Positions 33,800 through 46,683 are shown, counted from the stretch's first letter. The stretch: 64,000 bases of DNA from Wyeomyia smithii (GCF_029784165.1 NC_073696.1:259886494-259950493), one strand, 5' to 3'. Translations and numbers: made by a program. The notes: generated by a model not told the origin, from the letters alone.

Positions 33800-34684
33800 C
33801 ACACTTAGCTGCGTAATGTTCTCTCGGTAAAGTAAAATACCAAACTACCTGAACACATTTTAGTTTCCCGTTGTTCAGTAAAAAAATTACTGAGAAATCG
33901 GAAACCGTAAGTGTTTACCAGAATACCGTAATTTTTTTACCGAAAAAATCCGTAAAACCGGGAATTTCCGAGTTTATAAAACTAAAATACCGAATCTCGG
34001 ATTCAACCGAGATTTCGTCGAACAAAAAAAAACTCTTACCGAGATTCCGAAAAACTGAACTGTCAAAATAACGAGTGCTTCACTAACGGTTTTTTTTCGT
34101 GTTTCGGTGTAGAAAGAAAAGTATCAGGTTTTGCGGCTGATTATTATTATGGAGAAATCTGCAAAGTTCAGATTAACTAAAATATTGAGTGAGTATGCAC
34201 TATTTTTTCTCAAATCTCGTTTTTCTTTGCTGCAAAGAATATTTGAAGAAAATGATTAATTCTTTCTCCAGTCAATTTTAAAGGTTACCAATTCGCTCGC
34301 AGGATGGAAGTTGCAGAGTGATAGATGTTACTTTATTTCCTGAAAGCAATAAAACACTCCAGTTTTTACCAAAGCTGCGTTTAGCTGAATCAGTTGACTT
34401 AGTAATTGATAAATTAATTTGTATATTTAATCGTTTTAATCATATTCTGGGTTATCTGACGAACAAATATCGCAAAATACGTACCTCTGTAAATTTTACC
34501 GAAGTTCTCGTAATACTTTGACAGGTGAACATTATCGAGAATCTCGTTAAAGTTGACAGATTTTTGATTATTGCTTCTACAGAATCTCAGTGTTTTGATG
34601 TATTACAGAGGTTTTAACCGAGATCTCAGCTGTTGAAATCTCGGCAATTCATTTTACCGTACTCGGTGATAAAATCTAAGTGTG
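33800..34684. mobile_element. CACACTTA-ended TIR element, copy 1 (885 bp)
   Basis: Begins CACACTTAG and ends CTAAGTGTG. The interior is dense in CTCGG/CCGAG and GGTAA/TTACC motifs in both orientations, so it can fold extensively. It is homologous throughout to 36374-37242. No transposase is encoded. It sits within the RTE-like LINE; a target duplication is not clear. Confidence 0.8.
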
Positions 34685-35560
34685 GACCGCTCCGAGCTAT
34701 TGCGTGCATTCCTCCGCAGCCTGAAGGTCCTGGAGCTGCTTGATGCTAAGCCGCGGGGCTTGGCAATGTCGCGTGTTTTATACGGTCGACAGTTTTGAGT
34801 GCAGAGATACCGCAGCTAGGTAGTGACCTGAGCCAATATTCGCACCGCGATTGGTGCGTGGGTTTATAATGTCTGAGAAGAACCGGCCGTCGATAAAAAC
34901 ATGATCAATTTGGTTTGCTGTACGTTGGTTAAGTAATGGTTTTGTGGATTTTCTTTCGGGGAAAGAAGATACTTCGGTCTGCCAGTCCTCGGAAAGCTGC
35001 GGAGTTGACGTCTCGCTGGACGTTGTCGTTCGTCACGGTGTGCGGGACGTCCGGTCTGATTACCGGCTTGTATATGTCTTCCCTACCGATCTGAGCGTTC
35101 ATGTCTGTGCTGTAGCAGTGCGTAGGACGCTTCTTCCTCTACATCGGATCTTCCGTCGTGAGCACAGTGAAAATTTAGGATAGTGTAGTTGTAGAACCGG
35201 CTTTTAATTTTCAACAAATACTTGATCACACGACTCTTCATCCTGCCCAGCACTATGAAGCCGGTACGCAGCTCACTGGTTGTACCGCCGCTTTGGTAGT
35301 ACTGTGTTCTGAAGCCACAAATCCTCCGTACCTTCTCTCATTTCCGGCAAAGCTCCTGGAGCACAACGATGTCGAAGTCGTAGGGTTCTAGCTGATCCAG
35401 AAAAATCCGGTCGTCACCCGAGCGTTCAGCGATCAACAGTTCCATGTACCGAGCCTCCAATCGTCGTCCTTATATCGTCGCCTAGGTCGTTCCCGATTGT
35501 TCCATGTCGTATTCAATTCTTGATTGTTCGTAGTACTTTAACTTTTCGGCATGCTGCCTT

Positions 35561-36373
35561 ACTAGGGCTGCGGATGCCTAGTTTCGCATCGGGGCTGACT
35601 TCTTGGGTGTAGCTGGCAAGATACCTTATTTCATAACTCAGGCTTCTGCTCCGGATCAAACGTTATTAGAGCCGCCCCAAATATGAAGAACAGATGCTCA
35701 AGCAAGTTGCCCTCCTAGGAGAACAGGAAACACTGTTTTCTACTGTTTAAGCAAACTGCAAAAACTGTACAAAAAGATAAGGGATAAGTGTGTTTCTGTG
35801 TGTTTATAGCCTGATAGTTATGATGAATTTCTACTTTGGTTGAAAAATTTAAGCTCTTTCATATGCTTTAATTTTCTCCGAGCCGTAGACTAGTGGAAAA
35901 AGCGAAATCTAAATAAACCAAATTTGAATTTTTAAGTCCAGCATTAGCCAGTAAAACGTATCTAATTTTTGATTCTGTTAAAAGATATTTTGAAATTCTG
36001 ACCAATATCTGTTGTTTTACGTAAATATAATCAAGAGACCATTTATATTTTGAAACTTTCTCACAATCGTATATCCGTGGTTCCCAAAAAATTTTTATGG
36101 ACTTTATTTTTTCCATGAACCGTGTGAAATTCTGCTAAACCAAAAATAGCTCTGTGTCAATTTATTGTGAATTTTCTGAATGATTTTTTTTCAGAAAAGC
36201 TTAATAACGTTTCTTGGAGGATTAGAAGAAGAGACCCTTCCATCAGTAAAATTATACAGTAATGTCTTGTTCAGATTACGCCGCATATCACCTGATATCA
36301 CCAGATGATACCGGAAATCACTTTGGGTCTTCACACTATAGTGAGATGATATGGTTTGGCATTTACTTTGGTG
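35561..36373. other. no gene recognised
   Basis: AT-rich sequence between an RTE-like LINE and the second CACACTTA-ended element. A minus-strand frame at 35868-36116 has no family features. Confidence 0.4.
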
Positions 36374-37242
36374 CACACTTAACTGCATAATGTTTTCTCG
36401 GTAAAGTAAAATACCGAACTACTTGAAAACATTTTCGTTTACCGTTGTTCCGTAACAAAATTCCTGAGAAATTGGAAACCGAATGTGTTTACCGGAATAA
36501 CGTAAATTTGTTTGCCGAAAAAATCCGTAAAACAGCAAATTTCCGAGTTCAGTAAACTAAAATACCGAATCTCGGAAGCTTGACATCATTAAACCGAGAT
36601 CTCGTTGAACCAAAAAAGCTCTTACCGAGATTCCGAAAAATAGAACTGTCAAAATAACGAAAGCTTCACTATCAATTTTGTTCATGTTTCGGTTTAGATG
36701 TAAAAGGAACAGGTTTCGCGGTTGATCATCATTCCGGAGAAATCTGTAATATTCAGAATAACCTAAAATGTGGAGTAAGTATACAATGTTATTTTTAGAT
36801 CTTGTTTGTGTTTATTGCAAATATAATACTAGAAGAAAACAATTAATTCTTTCCTTACTCGATTTTGTAGGTTAACGACTCACTTCGCAGGATGGAAGTT
36901 GCAGTGATGGATGTTGTTTCTACCAATGCTGTAATAAGTTGAATCATTTGACGAAATAATTAATAAAATTATACGGATAATTAATCGTTTTCATCATTTC
37001 CTGGATTTATCTGAGAAATCGCAAAATGCGTACTTCAGTAAATTTTACCGAAATTTTTTTAATAATTCGACAGTTAAAATTTCCGAGTCCCAGTAAAATA
37101 TTACCGAGAATTTCGTTAAAGTTTGACAAGTTGTGAATTGTTGATTTTACAGAATCTCGGTATTCTGATGTATTACCGAGATCTCAGCTGTTGAAATCTC
37201 GGTAATTCATTTTACCGTACGCGGTGATGTTATCTAAGTGTG
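36374..37242. mobile_element. CACACTTA-ended TIR element, copy 2 (869 bp)
   Basis: Same family as 33800-34684: the first 130 bases align with scattered differences and the right end again reads CTAAGTGTG after a TTTACCGTACGCGGTGAT stretch. Recurrent ACCGAGA/TCTCGGT motifs mark the interior. No coding content is seen. Confidence 0.8.
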
Positions 37243-37549
37243 TGATCGAGAGGATAAGAAAACAAAAACAGGTCAAACCCAAAACAAGACTGCTGCCAAA
37301 CCCTTCTTTATTCGTTTGATTTTGACTTGGCGTGCTGCCTGAAGCGCACCGCAAAATTTGTTAGTTTTAGTCCAACACCGCACGTGCCTAGTGCGTGAAC
37401 AATTATGTGGCATCTCTCACTTGCTTGCGTCGTAAACCGCGATGTCGTTTCTTTATTTCTCGGTAGATTTGCACTAACCCAGTGGAATATAGAAATTCGC
37501 TATAATATTTATTTCTTCCAAACCGCGAGGCATATATCGGGGCCGAATG
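37243..37549. other. short spacer between two MITEs
   Basis: No feature seen in these 307 bases. Confidence 0.4.
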
Positions 37550-37551
37550 TA

Positions 37552-38407
37552 CACACTTAAAACTGGATCTCGAGCTCGGCAAAAAAACATCGGAGTTCAC
37601 TCGGCAACTTTGGATTCAACCGGTATTTCAGCAAAAAAATGCCGGTAGCCGACAGTTGTCAGATCATTTTGCCGAGACTTCGTCCAAAAAACTAAGCTTG
37701 ACGAATCTCGTCTCTATTTTTTGCCGAATTTATCGTGAAACACTGTTGATGCCGAGGTCAGCAAAAACATTACTGGTATCTCGGCACAAATTTTACTCGT
37801 TGCCGTGTTACAAGTTTGGCTGAAATTTGTGCAAACTACAGGTGTTTACAATCCGGTAGCCAAAAAAAATGTAGTACAGTTTGGTGGGAAGTGGCTGGAA
37901 CTCACAAAGTGTAGTTTCAAATCGTGTGAATACAATATTGTATTTGTTTTAGGGATAGGCATTAGACGCAATTTTAGATTAGATGTTTAGCTCAATACCC
38001 TACTGGCAAGCAAGATAAAGATAAGAATTCAAGATTTAGTATGAAAAAATTTCTTTAGTTACTAAAACTCATCGTGCTTACAATTTATCTTTTGAAAGAA
38101 AACTACCTGATTCACAGCAAAACTATTTTCTGCGATTGGATTCCACTGAAAAAACGGCTCTTAACAGTGCCGAACATTCAGCTTATATAACCGAAAGGTC
38201 GTTAGACTGGTTTGCCGCTTCTCGGCTGGATTTGCCGAGAGCACAGTCAACTGTGTACCGCGATTCTCGGCATAAAATGACATCTGTCAAATATTGGTTT
38301 TCCGAAATTCTCGCCAAAAGAGATTCAGCCGAGATGGTTGCCGAGCACTCGGCTGTCCAAATCTCGGCACAAACAATGCCGAGATTCGGCGAAATTTTTT
38401 AAGTGTG
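37552..38407. mobile_element. CACACTTAAAA-ended TIR element (856 bp), TA target
   Basis: The ends CACACTTAAAA and TTTTAAGTGTG are inverted and flanked by TA (37550-37551, 38408-38409). The interior is packed with GCCGAG/CTCGGC motifs. It resembles copies 1 and 2 in end and style but has a different motif core, so it is a sister family. No transposase. The TA target suggests Tc1/mariner-type mobilisation. Confidence 0.82.
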
Positions 38408-38409
38408 TA

Positions 38410-38986
38410 TATAATTTTGGAATAGGGAAAAGCCAGCTTGATTAGAGCCTGCATCTTGTTTGCTCCTCCTCAAACGGGTACAAAAACCCTCTCATCTTCT
38501 CTCTTTTAAAATACATATCTTTTTAACTACAACTAACAATAACATTGAAGTTCTTCTCTATATGACTAAATAACAAATCTTTTTACTATTCTTTGAAGAA
38601 TGGTGGGTCCTTGGAAATCAAAAGGTTATACTGCGTTACAAGGCGTTACTAATGATTCATCGTTTAATGCGTGCTGGGAAAAATCGTAGGGCTGACTGGC
38701 TGAGTTGTCATTTTGACAACCCATATTTACATTTCTTGAAAAATATTAGATTTTCGTCAGACGAAAATGTCGTTTAAAAATAGTTTAAATTAATATTGCT
38801 AGTCTCGAAATCATCGATTGGCGTTTAATTGACATTACAATTAGTGAGGTTTAACCTAATACTTGTTTCATCCTCGTATCGTGGTGACCAACTTTGGTGC
38901 GCTTAGTCAAGCAGTACGTGTACCATCAAATTTTCACCTATAGTCCTGAAATATTGTCACCGGAGAGTGAAGGATAAAAATAAAAC
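38410..38986. other. 5' flank of the DNAJB12/14-like gene
   Basis: No transposon signature is seen. The promoter and 5' leader of the J-protein gene should lie in the last few hundred bases. The leader ends AAAAATAAAAC before ATG, an A-rich context common at insect starts. Confidence 0.45.
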
Positions 38987-40477
38987 ATGAACAAGGAAGC
39001 AGCAGAGGATTGTGTGGAGAGGGCAACCGAATATCTCGCCGCAGGAAAAATCGAAAAGGCAGAAAAGTTACTGACCAAGTCACTGAGCCTTCGTCATACA
39101 AAGCGAGCTGAAGGTAAATTATATTTTACAAGGCTGCAGATAAAAAGCCTCTAAAACATTTTGAACATCGTCACTATTCACAGAGCTTTTGGAGAAAATC
39201 AAATGCGGAGCTTATACTAAGCGAACGTCTGGAAATACTAGCGATAGCGATGGTGTAAGACAAAGAGCAACCGCTGGGCAAAATGCCAAGTCAGAACCTA
39301 CCAGTGAAGCGGAATATACTTCGGAACAGCTGGAAGCCGTCAAGAGAATTAAAAAGTGAGTTCTCGCTCTACTCATGATGTGGTTTAATAAACATTTCAA
39401 ATACGATTACAGGTGTAAAGATTACTACGAAGTGCTGGGTGTTTCCAAGGATGCACCGGATACCGAAATCAAAAAGGCATACAAGAAACTAGCGCTGCAA
39501 CTGCATCCGGACAAGAATAAGGCACCCGGCTCGGTTGAGGCGTTCAAGGCTATCGGTAACGCCGTTGCTATTTTGACCGATGCCGAGAAGCGGAAGTCGT
39601 ACGATCTGTACGGTTCGGAGGAACAGCATCAACCCACTCGTCGTCCTCGTGCCCAGTATGAGTACGCGTACTCGCGAGGCTTCGAGACGGAGTTTACCGC
39701 CGAGGAACTGTTTAACATGTTTTTCGGAGGTAATATTCCCACGCAGCACGTCTATATGCGGCAGCGAAGATTCCATCGTGCCGAACATCAGCAGCAGCAG
39801 TATCGTGAGGTATTTAGACTAATCTAAATAATGCAAATGTGGGTATCTAACGTTGTCTTATTTCGATGGTTCTAGCCTCAGTCTGGATATGCAGCATTTA
39901 TCAATTTGTTGCCAATTATTTTGCTTATTGGTCTCTCGATGATGTCATCCTTCTTTATATCGGATCCTATTTACAGTTTAACGCCAAGCCAGTAAGTGAC
40001 ATGAAGTTTTTCTGCTGTCTATGTACATCAAACAATTGTGTATTTATTTTGCAGAAAATTCTCGGTCGCCCGCAAAACAAACCACATGAAAATTCCGTAC
40101 TATGTCAAGGATAACTTTCACTCAGAATATCAGGGATCAGTAGGTCGGCTCGAGGCATCGGTGGAGGAAGAATACATTAATAACCTCAAGCATTCGTGCC
40201 ATCGAGAGCGGAACTATAGTAAGTGTTGGGAATTGGCTTGTTGCTTTGTACATCAGTCATTGTCACGGCTCTGGCCACTAATCATTGGCATGCTTCAAAT
40301 TATATTGAAGGTTTTCTAAACGGTTTCCATTTTTCTCTTCTGTTTCTTTGTAATATTTTTTTCGCAGAGGAAACTATGCTGATGAAAGCACGCAACTTTG
40401 GTGACCGAGATTTGTATCTCAAAGCGCAAAACATCAACACACCCTCGTGTGATAAACTGCAGAGTTTGCATAACTAG
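38987..40477 (+). CDS. ER-membrane J-protein, DNAJB12/DNAJB14-like
   Basis: Exons read as 38987-39113, 39184-39355, 39413-39809, 39876-39991, 40055-40218 and 40368-40477, giving 361 codons, close to the family size of about 375. The start MNKEAAEDCVERATEYLAAG matches the conserved N-terminal helix of this family. The J domain spans about residues 102-166, with DYYEVLGV, the HPD triad at 131-133 and KAYKKLALQL before it. A Phe/Gly-containing linker (FFGGNIP) follows. One membrane helix is at about 240-260 (INLLPIILLIGLSMMSS). The C-terminal DUF1977 region has IPYYVKDNF and VEEEYINNLKHSC. Known role: an Hsp70 co-chaperone in the ER membrane with a cytosolic J domain, acting in ER-associated degradation of membrane proteins. 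It is single copy in this window and intact. Confidence 0.93.
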
Positions 40478-41949
40478 TCAGTCCGTGACAATGTTGTTTT
40501 CAGTGCGCAGCTTTCCGCAGCAAAACAGGATATTTTTTACGCGTGGGATTATCGGCATGTTTTTACCTAAACTATTGTAGATTCTGGACAGTCTATCCGG
40601 CTTAGTGCAATGGCATTTAAACAAAATACCGCGATAGTGTTTCGCAAACATTGTTGCAAGTTTCGGGGAGTGTTTATATGTAATGTGCAGTAAATTATTT
40701 CAGTTTCAGCTTGGATTAAGCCGGTCGGAGAAATATTCATTTGGTTCGACTTTCCAATGACTAGGTTTGAGGTTATGCAGAGCATGAACTCCTATTTATG
40801 TATTATTATATTTTTCGTTGAAAATTTCCCTTGATTGTGGTTTACTGACGCGTCAGTTTGTTATCTTGAAACTATACCAAAAAAAATTAACCTGGAGTTA
40901 AATTTTGTTTAATGAAGAAGCCCACATCTTTCAGCGGACGAATAACGAGACGTATGTATGATCGGAGGTTGATCACTCTGGCAACTGAACATATTTACAT
41001 GAGCATCGATTTTATATTTGAAAAGTGAAGGAAGAAGGACGATAACGATTTTTTTGATCGATATTTGACAGTAGACTTTCTGTCTTCTGTCTGCCTGATG
41101 AATTTACGTTGCACAGAGCCAAAGCACTAAAATTGTTTTAAGAACCCGAGACCTAAAAACGTGCTAGTCAATGTTTCAAATTTTGGTGATATAAGGGTAG
41201 CATTACAACTGTTTTAGCCAATGTTCAGAGCTAACCATTTAAAGTAGTGACACAAAAGAATATTAGTTATCCCTAGAGAGGCATTGAATTCAGATTTATT
41301 GAATGTTGCTTTGATTTCTTTTCAAATCATCTCAGCGTGTTAGCGCCTTAAACGGAACTGTTAAGAACAGATTATTGAAAAATTTCTGTCAATGGGGCAA
41401 AGATCACAATTACAGAAAAACTGACAATCATATACATTATCATTCTCTTGCCTTCGAAAAGGCAGAAAAACGATGAAAAAATCACAAAATTATAAATATT
41501 GAAATATGAATTATTCCTTTATCTGGTGCCCGAACAAGTGAAAAACATAACTAGACTATAACTTTGCGATAATCTGTAACCGTCAAAGCTATCTAAAGCG
41601 GCTTCAGTGCCTCTGGACTTTTCCCTTGAAATCGGGACGCGTTTGATCCAAGACAACTGATGGCGTTATGACAGATCCGATACCTGAACAAATTCAAACT
41701 AAAACTGACCAAAAACTTCAGAACCCTTGAACCAACTCTAACAAGCAAGAAAAAAACCCTTGAACATAGTGCAGCAGCCATTGGTTGTACCAGGATCAAA
41801 AGTAGGGTCTGCCTAGACAACGAGGAGGATTCAGCGTTATTCAGGCTTTTTTCAACGCTGGAATAAAATTTACCAGACGTACTAAAAAGTGGAGGAGGGA
41901 GTAAGAAAAAGTGATCAGTTGTGTGATTTTGATTATGTCGAAACTGTTG
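40478..41949. other. 3' flank of the J-protein gene, then unassigned
   Basis: The 3'UTR of the J-protein gene should occupy the first several hundred bases. No canonical AATAAA was seen near the stop. The remainder has no coding match; a 121-codon minus frame at 41593-41958 carries no recognisable domain. Confidence 0.4.
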
Positions 41950-42925
41950 AAACTGCACCGGCTACCAAAGTTTTACCGAAAGAGTTTGGAGCGACTAATA
42001 CGAAGAAACCGAGCGTCTCATCACCAAGATGGTGCGCCTCAAAACTGCGTCTGTTCTCCATGTTGGGGAAGGGTGATCATGGTGCCACATGGGACTCTAA
42101 ACACCACTGACAGATGGTTTTTCGGCGAGACAGGTGGTTGATGAAGGCCCGGCAAGCCGCCCCTTAAAAATAAAAAGTTTTGCGACCAGAGATTAGATCT
42201 ATTGTGATAGGTGTTTTCTGTACTCTGCACTTCATATTATTGGCAGTATCACTATTGAAGTAAGTGATACGCTATCATTTATGTCCGTGCTTGTGTGTAA
42301 GTTTTACCCTCCGTTTCAAGCTTACTGCTCTACTATACCGAGCCCCTGTTCATCCTAACAATATCGCCTAATTGCGATTCCCTGGAGAGAACTTTCATAT
42401 GTTACTCACGCCAGTTTTATTATAATAGGGACTTATTTTTGTTAGAAGGAGAGTCAACAGGGGGACAGTACCCCTGTTGACTACTTACCCCCTATAAAAA
42501 GTTACGAACGATCAAAAAGAACAAATGACCCGGAAAAATTGGCGAAGACCATGGCGACGAAATTAACCTTTGAATTGGAAACTCAAAAAATGGAATTGTA
42601 AGTCGTTATGCTTCCCAGGCTGCAATAGCATCATCTACGACGAGTTACATCCACGCAGCTTCGATACTGCAGGTACTTCGCTGGACAGGACAGAAGGTGT
42701 GGAAAAGCGGACATCAGGCGACTACGTTTTACCAGAGCTGTGGCTCTACCAACGAGCTTGGAACCGGTTTTGTAGTACCGGGCAGGTTGCGTCAACGCGC
42801 GATCGGGTGGTACCTGATTAATACTACGATGTGTGAACTAAGGATTAAAGGCCGTTTCTTCAACTACAGCGTCAACAACGTGCACAGCCCACACAAAGCG
42901 AGACCTGATGACGACATGTTTGAAA
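41950..42925 (+). mobile_element. RTE-like LINE, 5' fragment
   Basis: The segment at about 42010-42165 aligns with the 5' untranslated part of the copy at 19050 (ACCGAGCGTCTC, AAGATGGTGCGCCTCAAAAC, GGCAAGCCGCCCC). From 42590 to 42920 it encodes endonuclease text such as IIYDELHPRSFDTAG, then YQSCGSTNELGTGFVVPGR and NYSVNNVHSPHKARPDDD in shifting frames. About 400 bp at 42170-42570 do not match the other copy and may be an insertion. The rest of the element is missing. Confidence 0.75.
42451..42480. repeat. short hairpin
   Basis: GTCAACAGGGG and CCCCTGTTGAC form 11-bp perfect arms around a 7-base loop. Confidence 0.6.
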
Positions 42926-43845
42926 ACGCGGTTGTTTTCATTTTCATTTATAAATGAAACATATTATAGTTTGCATTTTAACGCGAAATGAATGACAAAA
43001 CATTGCATTTACTTTCGACTAGAAGACGCAGGATTTTTTCGCAGATATTTCGGCCATTTTTTAACTGTTACAAAAAAGAAGTGCATATTTATCAAATTCC
43101 TGAAAAACTGTCGTAATTTTGTTTGGAAATTGTTTGGAAAATTTGACTATAATTGATTTGTACGTTGTTTGGGCGTGGTTTTTATACGTCTTTTTTAACG
43201 CGAATTTTGGAGTTTTCGCAGTTTACCACGCGGATTTGCTGGAAAAGTCGGATTTTACACTGATCATTTTGGATATATGTATATATATATTTTTTAAAAG
43301 AGGCTTTGCCTAATTTGGCATTCGCCTCTGTTTGGATAATATATTTTTCAAGTTGTCATTTAAAATGCCGGTTGAATTTTTTCACGAACCTCGAGAAAAA
43401 TTCTCGTATATTTCATTGGCCCCAGCTCAAAAGTTTTGTTAGTCACAGGATGTCAAAGTCATAACAACATAACAACAGATTTCGACATTTCATGCATTTC
43501 TAGGCCATCTGGCAAAAAAAAATTTCGACAATTTTATGTGTATTTTTTCACTGGTCAGAAAAGTGAAACTTCGATCAATTTGAGCCTTTTTTTTAAATAT
43601 ATAGCAGCTTAATAAGCTATAAATCAAATAAATCAACACATTTTTTTTTGCTGGGTCGAGAATTTGCACAACTCTTGAAAGCTTCTAGATATCTTAGAAC
43701 TTTCCATTCCAACTATTGAGAAATATTTGCGGTAACCCATGAACTCCAGCTTCTTTGGTTGAATCAAGATGTTCCAACAAAGAACCAACAAAGCTCTGAT
43801 TGAGCTTTGTTGGTTGCGAAAGCAAGTACTGAAAAATTGACGTTA
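42926..43845. other. no gene recognised
   Basis: AT-rich. A short hairpin of ACCAACAAAGCTC and its complement lies at about 43786-43816, just outside the pogo-like element. Nothing else is identified. Confidence 0.4.
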
Positions 43846-43847
43846 TA

Positions 43848-46681
43848 GGGTAACGGGGTGTATTTTGGCCACTTTTAGGATGTGGTTGTGCAATGTATTG
43901 GAAAAACCTTTCTTTTTTCACAACAAATAACGGTTTTATCATACCACTGTATAATACTAAATGTCTGTTTTGAAATCAATCGTTCAACAATGCAATTTAT
44001 TCAAAAATAACCTTGAATTATCAAAATTACTACGGAGTGTTAAAAACATATTTTGGTCCACCAAGACTTTATTTTGGCCAGCCAACAAAACTAATTTTGG
44101 CCCACCTCCTTGTTTTAAACCGTGTGAGGGAAAGTATTTTATATTATGTTAATTTTTATTCTAGATCATGATTGACCTTATTAGAGTAGAAATAGTGGAC
44201 ATGTGGAAGACATCCGTAATTAACGTGGACACTCAAGACGAGGGGGAGTTGTTTGGAAAGGAAGTAGCAAGATTGCTTACAGAATTTTAAAAAGAGGATC
44301 TGAAATTGCCAGAAATCTGTGCCTATTATAGTTTTATTAACGGAAATTTTTTGAATCATTTATTCTGGAGAAACAATCATAGTCTAAATTTAACAAATTA
44401 TAACAGTCTTTAAATTCAGTTTAGTTCAGTTTTTTTATTTCCTCGTTGCTGTTTTTGCTTATCTGTTCTTTTGTTCTCCAATTTCCGTGCGCTTTCACAT
44501 TCGCGTTTCCGCTTTTGTTCATCAGCCTTCCTTTGCTTCTCTTCAGCTGCCTTTTTTCTCCTCTTGAAGTGCCTTTTGATATTGAAGTCGTCGACGAGAG
44601 GTCAAAACAACAGGGCTTCTACGTTTGTATTTTATGTTGCCTTTTCGATGTGGTGTTTCTGGAGACTCCAAAAACTCGGAGAGCAGGCTACTGTGATGCT
44701 GAGAATTATCGCGCGAATGACGAACATAATCAATCGGTACAGAGTTGGTGTCCTTGGCGTAGAATTCGGCTAACTTTTCATCATTTGGATGATTTGAACC
44801 TACCGCAGCTGTATCGATTTGATTTTGATGGAATGAGGAACTCAGAGGCTCAAACAGCTTGAAAACCTGAGAAAGTATCAAGTCATACTGCGAATCACAA
44901 TCGACATCATGGGTTCTATACCTCTCTTGACGATTGTGCCCCATCAAATGTAGAACTCCTTCAGCTTTCAAACGGAATACCTGAATTGTTTCTACCAAAC
45001 AGATTAGAAACAGCTGATGGTTTCACATCGGAATGGTCGTTGGATGTAGATAGCTGACCGTTTCCATCCGTGGTTTCATCTACCGAATTTACAGCTGCAT
45101 TTCCAACATCAGGCGGAGACTGGTGACAGCTTTCACCAGCTGAATTTGTAACTCTCATGGGTTCCTGTGTATTTTCACGACCAAGACATTTAGAATAATC
45201 GACCCTGTTCTCGTCAAATGGAAACAAACCGCAGCATTCGAATCCGTTTTCTATTACCTTTTTGTTGACGTCCTTCAGTGCTTCCTGAAGGAGCGGGGAA
45301 AAATTTTCGGTCTTCAAATATTTGTTGGAGTTGGACATTTTCCATGAGTCAACAACACGTATCCACGCCGCCTCCAACGGTTTAAAAACCGCTACGTCGA
45401 GTGACTGGAGAATTCTTGTACTGTTCGTGTACAGACAGACGAGATGGATTCCGAGTCTTCGGCATTCATCAGCTGTTTCCCAAGCGGTGTGAGAAGAGTG
45501 ACCGTCTACGTAATAGACAGCCGGAAGTGCATCATCTTCAACCAGTTGTGGATGAAGGATATTTCAAACATATTTCGGAAAACATGCCGCGGTCATCCAT
45601 CCCGAGTCTGTTTTTCCTATACCCCAATCTGCGGGTACGCTCCGAATAACATCCAAGGGGAGTTTCTTGTACGGTAAAACTACCATTGGCGGATATATCT
45701 TTCCAGCAGCAGAGCAGGTAAACATAACTGTTATGTTTTTTTAGCCGGACCTTGATCAACTCTGTACACATTCCTTCCCTCTCGCAAGGCAATCACCTTA
45801 TCTGCAGATGGGTCAAGATAGAAACTGGATTCATCGCCATTCAGCACACACTTTGCCTTTCGTAGAAGATGATCAACACTCTCCTCCACGGCCATTCCAT
45901 AAACTTTCCGGAACCAATTCCTCAAATCCGGCTCAACAACATTGGCACTTGTGCTGGTGACACTTTCCGCCTTCCGAATTGCAAGATCTTTGTGCCGCTT
46001 CATAAAACTTCTAAACCACGAATCACCTGGACAGAAATGAAATAAGTAAGAATCATAAAAAAAAAGAAAAATTGTTGAATTCGGTCAACTTACTTGGCTT
46101 ACCGGTTTTGAAGTTGCCCTTTTCGGGATTCTGTTCGATATAGCTTAAAACTCTGTTCATCACACGGTACTTTTTTTAATTTTTTTAATCCAAACTACCA
46201 GCTCCCGCTCTGCATCCGCTTCTAAAGCAGTAGGTTTAAGAAATTCAAAAGTTGAGGGTATTTCGGGTAGCCCGTTCTTTTGAAATCAATTTTGTTCAAA
46301 TCGGTTGTGTAGTTTTCGAGATAATGATGTTTCATGATTTTTACATTTTGAACCATAACCTCTAAACTAAAAACCCGATTACAGTGAAATTTAATAGGGT
46401 CTTATGGGACAATGAGACCTTTCATTTGCTGCAATTAATTTCATGAAAATCGGTCCAGCCATCTCTGAGAAAAGTGAGTGAGAATAAAAATCTGCACATA
46501 CAGAAAATGCTCAGCTCGTCGAGCTGAGTCGAGTGATATATGCCATTCGGCCCTTTGGAGCACTTGTATACTTTCGGTTTTGCAAGTGAATGCTTTACCT
46601 TTCTAGGAGAAAGGCAAAAAGGCGTAAAATGTTTCCAGGTAGGCCAAAATATGTAGGTGGGCCAAAATACCCCCGTAACCC
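43848..46681 (-). mobile_element. pogo-like DNA transposon with both ends, 2.83 kb
   Basis: Inverted ends GGGTAACGGGGTGTATTTTG (left) and GGGTTACGGGGGTATTTTGG (right, in reverse) are flanked by TA at 43846-43847 and 46682-46683. Further TTTTGGCC/GGCCAAAA copies lie within 250 bp of the left end and 60 bp of the right end, probable transposase-binding repeats. It carries a CENP-B-domain transposase on the minus strand with few lesions, so it is a fairly recent copy. Confidence 0.9.
44416..46160 (-). pseudogene. pogo/Tigger-type transposase
   Basis: Exon 1 starts MNRVLSYIEQNPEKGNFKTG near 46160. A GT..AG intron (about 46096-46027) is followed by a CENP-B-type DNA-binding segment, DSWFRSFMKRHKDLAIRKAE. 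The DDE region shows NGDESSFYL (first aspartate), YYVDGHSSHT (second) and LQSLDVAVFKPLEAAW (third), in the order known for pogo transposases. Long acidic text and a lysine/glutamate-rich coiled tail (LQYQKALQEEKK) follow to about 44416. Lesions seen are a frameshift near 45735, a stop near 45560, a stop near 44980 and a frameshift near 44545. The helix-turn-helix N-terminus seems short. Known role: cut-and-paste transposition at TA; related to CENP-B and jerky proteins. Confidence 0.85.
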
Positions 46682-46683
46682 TA

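Larger units (their letters stand above)
31690..35560 (-). mobile_element. RTE-like LINE, degenerate, interrupted by MITEs
   Basis: Read from right to left: endonuclease text at about 35430-34700 (PYDFDIVVLQELC, DHVFIDGRFFSDIINPRTNR), then the 885-bp TIR element, a linker at 33790-33430, reverse transcriptase pieces at 33340-32940 (DEWMDGDVCSICEMSDKLE, FVGQDQAGFIRVRATRDQIF), a region holding a 137-bp hAT-like MITE, and the C-terminal part at 32060-31760 (RTLCGAVQTDDGKWPRRMN, WAGHVVWL). Stops and frameshifts are numerous. It belongs to the same family as the copy at 19050. The catalytic YADD block was not found. Confidence 0.8.

Noticed and set aside
39489..39788. 99-codon minus frame
   Set aside because: It is antisense of the J-domain exon.
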